DNA of 42,181 bases, taken from positions 63,268-105,448 of the forward strand of contig KN882341.1 in NCBI GenBank assembly GCA_000934455.1, written 5' to 3'. Both the position numbers and the translations under genes were made by a program. Below the pieces are notes generated by a model that searched no databases, was not told where the DNA came from, and saw only the letters and a list, made by a program, of their open reading frames with translations. Positions within the stretch are counted from its first letter, which is position 1, and each line of letters begins with the position of its first letter. Of the stretch, positions 23,445-35,400 are shown in pieces. The stretch comes from Apostichopus parvimensis. Taxonomy: Eukaryota > Echinodermata > Holothuroidea > Aspidochirotida > Stichopodidae.

Positions 23445-26400
23445 CACCCATCGACCAGTTTGAAGGTTCAGCTCATACTCTTTGTTGACAAACCAACATG
23501 GAACTATAATTGAGAGGAACGATGTACAAAATAACATTGAATTAAATTAGAGTTTCGCTAACTTTAGATAGTTTTCATATATGAATGTGACTATCCAAAG
23601 ATACCAAAATACTATACAAGAATCAACTTCTAATTCAACTTACATATTAATAGCCTTTATATGTCCTAAATTGACTTAATGTTTTTATCGTAAATCATAA
23701 GGGGCCTCACTCAATATCTATAAACAAATTGTGTATAAAAAAGTCGTAATCCGCATACTTTACAAGATAAGTTATTGAATAGTTACTGTGGAGGTATTCT
23801 CATGAGTGTTCACAATGTACAGCCAAATGTATACGATGTAAATTATTCTGCAGTTACTGGGTTGTACTGTTGGAATGCTACAGTAAAATAAATGAACATG
23901 AAGCTTATAAGATATTTCATGAGTTAATGTGACAATGGAGGGAAATTAATCAACATAGAACAAATTCATTCCATTTAAAGAAGCGAGAGTTAGAAAACTT
24001 GTTTGCCCGCTTCATCTGCCTTTGCTATCTTTGCTGGCTGATTTATCATACTCAATGTCGTTTTTGAGATATGAAATGTTGTCCAAATGGCCATTTTGTC
24101 CATTCTCGATTTCGCGAAAAGTCACTTTTGTGATATTTTCCGAATTTGGAAGCTCATAGTTCAGTCTTTGTACCAGGTAGAGAGCTCAAATTTGGTATTC
24201 TGTCTTACTTCTTGCCAAACTTCATGAATCTGCACTCAATTCAACTGTATCTCTTTTTCTGGTTATGTTCACCTAAAGTATGCACTTTATTCAGCCGAAA
24301 ATGTTTTTTGGTGATTTTTAGGGTCATTCTGTGCTCACATGAGGGGTCACATGAATCCTATATTCCTAAGGTTGACTTGCATATTTGTGTACTTGTTTGA
24401 GCGCTTTGAGGCCTTTGCATAAAGCGCTCTATAAATATTTGCTTATTATTATTAAGGTATTATATATGGTTGCATGTCTATACCCATCAGCAATTATAAG
24501 CCCACCAATGCATTCATTAAGAAATGGCATGTGTCTAAAGTTGGCTCCAGCCAGAGAAAGTTAAAAAAAGATCCCTCCTGTGTTGACCCCGCGATCAATT
24601 GAAACAATTTTTTTGAAATTTACATCAGTTAAACATATATATTATATCTACTTATACACCAAATTTAATCTTTGGCACTCACATCCGTCATGGTATGGTG
24701 GCAGTTTGAATATTAGACGTTTTTTCGCGCATTTATTACAACTCGTCAAATAATTTCATATCATACAGTGTATTTTAAGTTTGAAGCATGCGTAATGTAT
24801 TTTTTCCAGCTAGAAAAAAGGTTGATTTATAATTGTTTATAGAAATGGGTTGATGATGCATGTATTTCACTGCACTAAAGAATCAATTCAGTTAACCATC
24901 CAATACGCTGGTACCTCGAAGTGCCTCAAAATCTCCCATAACACACAACACAATTTGGAGCCATACCCCTGTATACTGTTGTAGACTTTCACTTGAAACA
25001 AAGATTAAACCACACAATACAAACTTGCCAGTACTTTATAGAATAGACCAGGACAAAATTCATTTTTGATGTGCAACTATGATATCACACCTGTTTGCTT
25101 CAAGTGCACTAAGGTAAAATATCAGTCTAGCGCTTCAGAAGTGATCAAATTTGCAACAACATTGGGAAGACTTACTCGATCTTACCATGGTATTTTATGT
25201 TTGGATTCCCCTAGTTATACAATTTACGGTAGATTTATTTCGAGTCGAGATCTAGTGGCATATCTGGGTATCATTTTTAACTAGTTAGGATGTATATTTC
25301 ATGTGCAATTCTGAACGGCAGCTTGATACTGGTCGAACCCGGGGATTTGAACCCTGACAGAGTCTAGGGTTCAGCATGGACCTCAAAATTAACTGTAAGT
25401 TTAAATATACTACGAATCAGATAGGACTAGGAAGAAACTTAAAATCTTCATTTTAAGCGTGTATGTAGTATGTCTTTAATATTTGTGCTGCTTGGAAAAC
25501 GATATTTTGTTTCATCTGGGTTAGATTTGAATATAAAGATATTTATAATTTCTGTTGTCTTATTCATTATATATGGTAAGTTGCTGCTTTGCTAATAGAA
25601 CTATGTATTACACTGTAAGGCAATATGAGAGACAATGTAAGGCAATGAAGGGTGTTTTTGTTTCACACATATTTAAGAATACCATCGAAGGATTATTTTC
25701 CATTTTATAATCTAACTTTTGTGGTGGAAACCTACAACAGACTGATTTGTACGTTAAAAGGAAAATGTCAACCTTTGATGAAAACAAAGAATAGTGGAAG
25801 ACATTATTGGTCGATGTGTGTGGAACAAAAAAAATACAGAAAGTTTAATAGTTAATGTGCCTGACAATTTTACTTGAGCAGTATAACTGTCGATTTTGCT
25901 AGAAAGAGAACTCATAAGTAACAAAATAGATATACAAATTTAACAATAATATATCACATTGGGTGAAAAGAAGCCTTATTATATGTACCTTTTGTTTGAA
26001 ATTGAATTTAGTTGGAATAAATATCCTCTATAATATCTAAATTGTCTTCACTGTCAATGAGTTGCATCAGAAAACAAGTAAGTGAAATTATTTTAAAGAA
26101 AATAAATTAAATAATAAACAGACGAATATGTGAAACTGGAGAACCAATGACAATCGCGCTGTTTGATGCTGTGCTGAGCGACATTTAAACAGAGGGTACG
26201 TGCAAAGAAGGTGCCTTTAGTTAAATGTTAGAACATTTTGTAGTATTGTTAAAAACCGCTGGCACACATATTACGTTAGTACAGTGATAACGTCAGGATG
26301 CGTGTAGTTGTAAAATACGGGCGATATATTTCTCATTGACACGCTACCGTGTCCAAGACATGATTTTATTTCAGTTTTTACTTTTTGTGAACAAACCCTA

Positions 26401-29400
26401 CTGTTCCGATTAATTTATCTACCAATTTTAGGACGATCATAGAATTATATTTGCTGCTAAAAAAGGGTAATATCATATTTGTGATACTTTATTAATTAAT
26501 TAGTTTCTATACAAAGAGGGATACGGAGGGTTACTGGATAAGATTCTTGTAATAAAAATAATTAATAAAAATAGTAAACAAGATATCAGAATATAGGGAT
26601 CTGGAGGAATGGAGTGTGTAGTGACGTGTAAAAAGTAAAACAGTAGTCTTCTTCAGGTGAATTTGAACCAGATACAATATATACTTGTCTTGAGTGATAT
26701 TCCCGTTGTATATAACAGCCAACATGAGAACAGCACCTTTGCGGCATGATTGGCTTCTGACAATTACCATTGGTAATATTTGCTAATGACTATGAAAAAT
26801 TCGTATGCCTCGAAATATACTTCAATGAATGTATATATTAACGATACAGTATCATATCATAAAGTTAATGTATGTACATGATAATACTGATCAACCAGTA
26901 TATGTTACCTGAGCTTGTATACTTTACCTTTCACATTCCTTGACTTTAATATTGACGGAATAGGTTCAGTGGGGATAGATTGAGGGAGCAGACACCATTT
27001 GAACCTACAAAATAAAGAAGAAAATAATCCGGTCAATCATGTGATTATGAAATCAAATGATATCATTAAAAACTTTTTTTATAAACTGGCTGCAACAAAC
27101 GTTCCATTTGAAGACAGAAGAAAACAAGTTTTTTATTGTCTACATTTGCTACATCATTATGGAACCGAAAATACTTAGGTCGTGTAAGCGCTTCACGCAT
27201 TACGTTATAAATTTAAATTGTTATCCCGTTCGAGAAATCCAACAACAATACTGCCCATAACTTGGACTAGTCAAGCTTCATTTAAATGACTGAACAAGTT
27301 TCGATAATATCGAGGGACAAATATTTAATATACAAATTTAGCAAAATAGTTAAATATTAGCCATTCTCCAAACTAATACTACACAATTTTGACTTTCATA
27401 TTCAATCGGTTGAAACAGACAAGGTGGCCAGTCCTTAAGTCATGAAAATACCTGCTCGGATTGGTTTGTTTGCTGTTATATTACGTTTGTTCAAAACTAA
27501 ATTTAAAGTCTACCCAATGAGGCTTCATGGTATGGTTGATATACGTTGCGTTAAATAAATGGTATTATGATCGGAAAGAAACTGCGGCGTACATATTTAT
27601 GTTGGTTTTATCATGTGCGATTGTACAAAATTCATTTCTTTTAATTGTATCGAGATATTCCGTTTTAAACGGATTTTCTTAATGCTGATGATATTATAAA
27701 TCAAAACGATCTCCGCTGTAAACCGGATATCCACTCAACGCGAAGTGTAAGTAATACGCCATTCAGCTCGTCCCACCTGGTGTGAAACTGCATACAATCG
27801 TAAACTAACAGTCTTTAAAGAAGGGATGAAATGGTGGGTTTTCATGTCTTAGGAAATGGGCCTTCACCTCTCAGAACATTCGTAAGCTTTGACGAAACTT
27901 ATTTTCTACGGGAAGAAGAGGAGGAAATAGTTTTCGAGGGTGAAGAAATTATCGGTATTTTCCCCTATCAATTGAGCCCCTTGCACAAGAATTGTAAAAC
28001 GACTTCGATGGCCGACACGCGTCGCTGCCGATCGAAGTCCCCGAGCAGAACGATTAGGCTATCCTGAACAGAAACTAGTCGGCTTAGCATAAACAAACCA
28101 CCTTTATTAAGACCATCATATGATTTAAATTATCTCGAATGTCGATGATCCTGCTACTAAACTTCGTAGCAAAGCTTCTAGAATTGTGTTACTTACAGTG
28201 CAAGGAAAATGTTTCATTCCGTACAGTGCAAGTGAAACCTATAGTAATAGTAGTGGTAACATGGGGTCAAGACCTAACTAAAAGACGTTGTATTACAGGC
28301 TAGCCCGTGTAACTGTATCATCCAACTGTAACGTAAAATCATTACACAACGCCAGTTAGACCACAAACAAAACTTTGCAGGTTTAGTATTGATTGTTCTA
28401 AAACCAACTGGCCTTAAGTTTTGTGCAATATATTTAGTAACCAATAAAAAATAAATCGTCATTTGCTGCATCAATGAGGCCTAAGCTATGGTCATAACAA
28501 GTAATTTACCAATAGTATAGGCCCACAGGCACTCGTCACGTTGTGTATGTGTATGTGTATTGTTTTGAACGAGTGGTGTCCAAAAAGTGCGCAAGCGCGC
28601 TACAATATTGGGATACTATCCCACACCATCATATACATGGCTGACTGGTGAATGCCAGCTAAACATACACTCTCCATAACAATCTCAAATTCACAGGTTT
28701 GCTACGCAGGAAAAAAGCCAAACACAGATTTGCGGCGAACAGTTAATTCTGCAATCGTAAATAAAATAAATCTCCTTGAGTAGCATACCTCTTCAAAACA
28801 ATACGTAAAACTCTCTACTTTGGGTCGATGTTCTCGAATTAAACAAGACAGGTAACATTTGAACGCATTTAAGTTAACAACATCCTGCCGAAAAGTTGCA
28901 AGCAACAAATGTTAATCATGTTTATCCGCAACGACTATTATATACCATGCCAGGGTCAGAAAATCGACCAGGCAGTTTTTAATAGATCGGAGGGTGTTAC
29001 ATTTGCAATGATAGACTTTAGGCTTACGTGTATTCGTTTGATTAATTTTCCATTAGGCATTCGGTGCAAACTACCGTATGCCACACGGCAAACCACCGTA
29101 TGCCATTTACGGTTCGTAAAATGTCACTTACTAGGCGAGGATGCAGTAACGTTGACATGTTGTTCTATTTGACCAATCAGTGTCCAGGACTATGTGTATT
29201 CTCTGTCACGTCCGAAACAGGCGTGATTCGTGATTGAAAGCTTGGTTCTGATCATTTTAGTCCCCATTTCTTCATTTATATTGCGTTAAAGGTCCAAACG
29301 CCGACCTTGCTTCTTCGTGACCGAAATCACTTCAAAGGGTTGCGGTAACAAAGACCCTCCATTGATTATGAACAACTAACCTCACCACGCACTACAATGA

Positions 29401-32400
29401 CACGTTTTTGTATACAAATACTGTTGTTCTAGTTAGTTTAATTAGTTCTAGTTAGTTAATTGCGGAAGAACCGTTCTTTAAACTACCGTCAGTTCATTCT
29501 ATATAGGGAAGGACGCCATCCTTTTTTTGTTAATGCAGTAAAATGTGATAAATGTATATATCTGTTCATGCTATAAGGTATACGGTGTGAGATTTGAATC
29601 AATTGACAAAAAGTGATTATAGATAATTATCTTACTCTAAATTCTGATTTATTTTTATTGTTTTGTGTTCAGTTGATTTTTGTCAATGACATCATGTTTA
29701 AAATCACATAGTGCAGTGTGACTTCTGCCTGATATACTCTATATATTATATTGAGAAATTTATTTTTTGTGGTCAGTGAAACGGTCCATGCTTTTGCATT
29801 GATTATGTTTAAATATTATTCCAAATGATTCGATTTTGTTTGTAAGCTGCTAATATCAATGTGGTCCTTTATTAACATAGCTCAGTTGTATTCAATATAA
29901 CTGATCGCTGTTTAACTATATCATCAATTAAATTTAGACGTATAAGATACAATCAGCAAAATTATGTTGTATCGATTTCTCAGGACTAACGTTGGTTTTG
30001 GCAAGAAAACCGGTTTAACGTAAACAACAGAAGAAGCCATTTAATTATCAGAACTATCAAGTTACTTTATTTGGACCACGTTTTTAAGAGTGATATCTTT
30101 TCAAAGTGAATAATAAAATGTGTTGATAAATGTAATAAATACTATAACTGTTGTGCCAAATTGATATCGTATTTTGGTATCACGAAATTGCCAGTTCATG
30201 ACACCTCAAAATATGACTCTTGGAATACGATATAAAGACATGGGTGTAAGAAACGTCAACATATGTATCCACATGTTTTGAATACACGATTGATAAGCCA
30301 TAGTAGATGTTTTCTTTTATGATTTGAGCAAAGGAACGTAACTCATTAACTTTTCAGAATTCACAACTAAAATGTTTGATCTATTATTTTAATTGGCCAA
30401 TGGTACGCCCCAATCCTCTGCAAACAATGTTCAACACATTTTTTGATATCAAGAAGAAGCAAACCTTGATCTATCACAGTGATTCATATCATGCTTTAAC
30501 ATCTTGACCTCATAGGAGAAGTTTTTCAGGCAATGATTTTATACATTCTGCGGACATTTTATGGCATATCTTCTTTGTATTAGGGAAATATGTTTTTTTT
30601 TTTTCATGTGGAGGTATACCTTCCATGGTGTAGATTAAATCGGTTCTTCTATCGGCACGGAATTCTATCGACAAAAATTATCCGGACGTCGTATAATACA
30701 TAAAAAAAAAGCGTTAATCATGAACGATCACGTGAGGTTTTACTCGGTCATTTATGTGTTATATTCTTTAGTACTTTTTTTTTAAGTTTGTTTTTTCATG
30801 CACAGGCTATTTCTTTCTTACTCTGCCTATGCCGGTCCCAAGCCGGGATGCAAAACGGAGGAGGGTTGAGCGTAGGGCTAGCAACCCCACACTGTAAAAA
30901 AAACCACTTGCTACAGAAACCTTTAACAGAGCAAATTTATTAAATCTTGGGGACACGGTGGCAGCTCTCGCTGAGAGAGAAGATATGACGCATCTGAGCC
31001 AAAGCCGAGAGGACGCTCATATGCCGACTAGGTCACTAGTGGACCCAAAAGAGAAGATGAAAATTGGAAACTGGAATGTCAGAACATTATATCAGAGTGG
31101 CAATATAGCCCAGGTAGCGAAAGAGATGAATTCGAAGCAGATTCAAATTTTAGGAATCAGTGAAAGTCATTGGACTGGACAAGGAAAGTTGCGACTTGCA
31201 AGTGGTGAAACAGTGCTGTATTCAGGAAGAGATGATGACATTCATAGGGAGGGTGTGGCAATTATGTTGTCAAAAGAAGCAGCTAGAGCTTTAATCGACT
31301 AAACACCTGTGTGCAATAGAATCATCAAAGCCAGATTTTTCTCCAAACACAACAAGATGTCTTTGGTCCACGTCTATGCACCCACTGAAACTGCAGATGA
31401 TGTAAAAAAGACGAATTCTACACAAAATTTCAGGGTGTGTTGGATCAAATACACAAACATGACATGCTGGTTGTTACAGGCGATATGAATGCAAAAGTTG
31501 GAGACCAGAATAACCAATACGATAGGGTAATGGGTAGCCATGGATTGGGCACAAGAAATGATAACGGAGAACGTCTATGAAGCTTGTGCGATTTCAACAA
31601 ACTTGTGATCACAGGAACACTATTTCCCCAGAAGAGAATTCACAAGGCCACGTGGGTGTCACCAGATGAGAGAACAGTTAATCAGATTGACCATGTGTTG
31701 ATTAACAGGAGATTTAGAAGCTCAGTTCTAGACACTAGAGTATTGAGGTCAGCTGATGTTGGAAGCGACCACTATCTAATGTGTACCACAATTAAGTTAA
31801 AGCTAAAAAAGGTAGTGAAGAGAACAGAAAATGTGCGTGCTAGATATGATACTGACAGACTGCGAAATCATGCAGTGAGGGCAGAGTTCATTACAACCGT
31901 GAGGAACATGAACCAGGTACTGGAAGATGAAGTAGAAGGATGCGAAAATATTGAAAATGATCTGGAAACAATTGAGAAAGCATGCGAACGAATAGAGAGA
32001 GTGTACATGGAGGCAGCCGAGAAGGTTCTAGGCAAAAAGAGGAAGAGGAAGAAACCATGGATACGTGAAGAGACTTGGGAAATGATTGCACAAAGAACTA
32101 ATTTAAATAGCAAATTTCTCGGTACTAGATCAGAGACAATAAAGAGAAGTTTAAAAGACGACTATAAAGAGAAAGACAGAGAAGTGAAGAGGTTTATTAG
32201 AGCCGACAAGAGGCATTGGGTCGAAAGTATTGCAAAAGAAGCTGAAACCGCTGCTTCCAGTCAGAATATGCAAGCATTATGCAGACTTACAAAGACCCTT
32301 TGTAATGAAAAGCCAAGAGAGTGTGTTTCCATTATGAATAAAGACGGACACCTAGTCAGCAGTATGGACGAAGTAATGGAAATATGGACAGAGTACTTCA

Positions 32401-35400
32401 CTGATATTTTAAATAGACCGGAACCAATGAATCCACTAACTGTAGACGATGAGGACAATTATCTAATAGAGGAAATTGATATTGAGGAACCAAGCCTATA
32501 TGAAATACATAATGCATTCCACACCTAAAAAATGGCCAAGCTCCGGGTGTAGATATGATCACAGCCGAACTTTTGAAAGCAAATAAAGAGTTTACTGCAA
32601 CTAAAATCAAGCAACTACTTGACAAGATTTGGAGAGCCGAGAAAATCCCAACAAACTGGAAGAGAGGGCTCATCATTGAATTACCAAAGAAAGGAAACCT
32701 GAAAGAGTGCAAAAATTGGCGTGGTATAACACTGCTGTCTGTCGCAAGTAAAATTCTTAGTAAAATTGTGATAGATAGAATTAGGAACGGTATTGACCAC
32801 AAACTGAGAAAGGAACAGGCAGGATTTAGAAAGGGCAGAGGGACAACTGAACAGATTTTTATCCTCCGGAATATTATTGAGCAATCTAACGAATGGCAGG
32901 CAGCACTGTATCTAAACTTCATTGACTTTCAAAAGGCTTTCGACTCTATACACCGCGAGAGCCTCTGGATAATTTTGAGAAAATATGGAATACCAGCAAA
33001 GATTGTTAGAATCGTGAAAGCCTTTTATGAGGACTTCCAATGTGCATTAGTGGACAATGGTGAGAAATCAGAGTGGTTTGACATAAAGACTGGAGTCAAA
33101 CAAGGGTGCAGTATATCAGGCTTCTTATTCCTTACAGTGATTGACTGGGTGATGAGAAAAGCAACTTTGAACGGTGAAAATGGATCAGATGGAAATTCAC
33201 TAATAAACTGGATGACATTGATTTTGCAGATGACATTGCCCTCATGTCATCAACCAAGCAACAGATGCCAATAAAAACAAATTTGCTAGCTGATGAGGCA
33301 AGCAGAGTGGGTCTTGACATTACTAAACAGAAGACCAAAGTGATGCGGATAAACACTAGAAACCAGGAACCTATTTTGATTGTTCAGGAAGAGTTACAAG
33401 AGGTGGACAGATTTGTATACTTGGGTGCGACAATGACAAAAGATGGTGGCGGAATGGGAGACATTGCCAACAGAATTGGGAATGCCAGGGGTGCACTAAT
33501 ACGTCTACAAAAGATTTGGGTCTCCAAAAACATCTGTAGAAGAACAAAAATAAGGCTATACAAAACACTGGTACTACCGGTCCTACTATATGGATGCGAG
33601 ACCTGGAAAATGAATAAGAGGGATGAAAAGAAAAGCGATATTTTCCATAGCAAATGCCTCAGGAGAGTGCTAGGGATAAGATGGCAAGAACGGGTCAGCA
33701 CAAAGGAACTGCTAAAGAGAGCAAACATGGGACCACTAAGCATCGAAATTAAGAAAAGAAGATGGAAATTCATCGGGCATATATTGCGACAAAACCCTAA
33801 CAACGACAGCAACATCAGTATGACTTGGGCACCAGAGGGCAGGAGAAAGAGAGGGCGACCAAAAACAACATGACGTAGGACAGTAGATAAAAAGAGAGGA
33901 CTGGTTGGCGATCCTGGAATGAGGCCAGAAATGCAGCTGCCGACCGAGATAAATGGAGACGCTCTGTTGAGGCCTTATTTGCCTCTAGGCAAGAAGAAGA
34001 CAGATGATGATGAGATTTCTTTCTAGTGCAAGCATGGATTAACACTATTAGGATTGCAATATAATTGTCATCAAGTTATTTATACGTAGATTTTGTACAT
34101 TCTGAGTTACTGCCTTCGCTCAATCTGTAGTTCCATTGTTTGAAAGAAAAACCAAGTTAACACAAGTTAACAAGCGATAAGCGTGTAGGTTACTGATTAC
34201 CACTATGCATACGTATTAATAGAATCATAATTTTTCAACTTGCTCTTTTTACTGACATTGATGTTAAAGTGTCATGTATATCATTATAATTATGTATAAC
34301 GTATTATCTCATCGCTCCTAGATAGGGAGTCAATTCGATAATTTATTATGGGTATAGTCTAAGTTACCATAGGAATAGTTGCCAAGGTAAATTTTGAATA
34401 AGAATGAATATAATTTACTTTCGGGCGGAAAACAGTTGAAAGTTAGGCATAAAAAGGTTACATGAACTAAAACCATGACAGTTTCTACTCTCCCTTCCAT
34501 TTTCGTTTCCGTTGAATAACATTTCTCAGTTATATTCCGTTTTATTAGTGACAGATATAATGAACTAATACAGTCATTTTATATAGGAATAATGGAATCG
34601 AAAAGTATTGGTAAATTACAATTGGGTCATTACTGGGCTTGTGCTCCTCCATCAGAAGTAACATTGTGACAAAGCGAGTAATCGTATCAGTTTCCGTCCG
34701 TCGAAACATGCGACAGTTGTCATATTTTAACGGGGAAGTTATAGTCCGGATCTAAATAATAGATCGTCAGAGCGATCACGGGTGTCACTATTCGGGGAGG
34801 GGGTGGTGAACAATTATGTTTCGTCTCGCGAGTGTGATGGTTGTCGAAGAGACCGTTGCGTTTGTCATCTTGACGTTTTTCGAGAAAAAAAACCAACATT
34901 CCAAAGTTTGTCAGGTCGAGGATCCATCCAGGCTGTTAGGTAGAATGATGGTCACCCGTTTTGACGGGGAATAATCGGCACTGTATGTGTACATCTACAA
35001 TGACGTACGATTACGAAAATAATTACAAATGTTACCATCTTTGATTGTAAATTTTAGGCCCAAACATATCATTTCTGCAATATCAGATCACCACTAGCAG
35101 TGTGTGTGCAAGAAACTTGATATAACAGGCTGACAACACGTTTTCTGTTTGCCACCTCCGATGTATCCACATTGTGTCTGGAAATTGTGTTTTTTCTTGT
35201 TATTTGGCCCTTTATTACGAATCAATTTGAGCAAAATATTTTTTTTTTTAAATACTGTAATAACACTTCGAAATTTCGACTGATAATAATAGTTAGGTGG
35301 GTTATGGAAAGTTCGGGACCCTGTGTTGGGACAAACAAAGTATTTTGTTGGGCAAATGTACCTACACGCTACATTCACTCTCCATGTAACATGGCAAATA

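Larger units (their letters stand above)
30815..34015 (+). mobile_element. RTE-type non-LTR retrotransposon (LINE), near full length, inactivated
   Basis: The 5' part (GCCGGTCCCAAGCCGGGATG...GGGCTAGCAACCCCAC) is the usual leader of this kind of element. It is followed by an apurinic endonuclease domain, a reverse transcriptase domain and a short basic C-terminus (SWNEARNAAADRDKW..SVEALF), ending in GATGATGATGAG. About 3.2 kb total fits RTE-clade LINEs, which encode one endonuclease-RT protein and often end in short simple repeats. At least three premature stops and four frameshifts break the protein, so it cannot move by itself. It is inserted on the plus strand inside the 9.8-kb intron between exons A and B of the minus-strand LRR-like gene. 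No target duplication was resolved. Confidence 0.9.

Noticed and set aside
25325..25350. tRNA or tRNA-derived SINE on the minus strand
   Set aside because: A B-box-like GGGTTCAAATCCC is present, but no A box or cloverleaf could be built.
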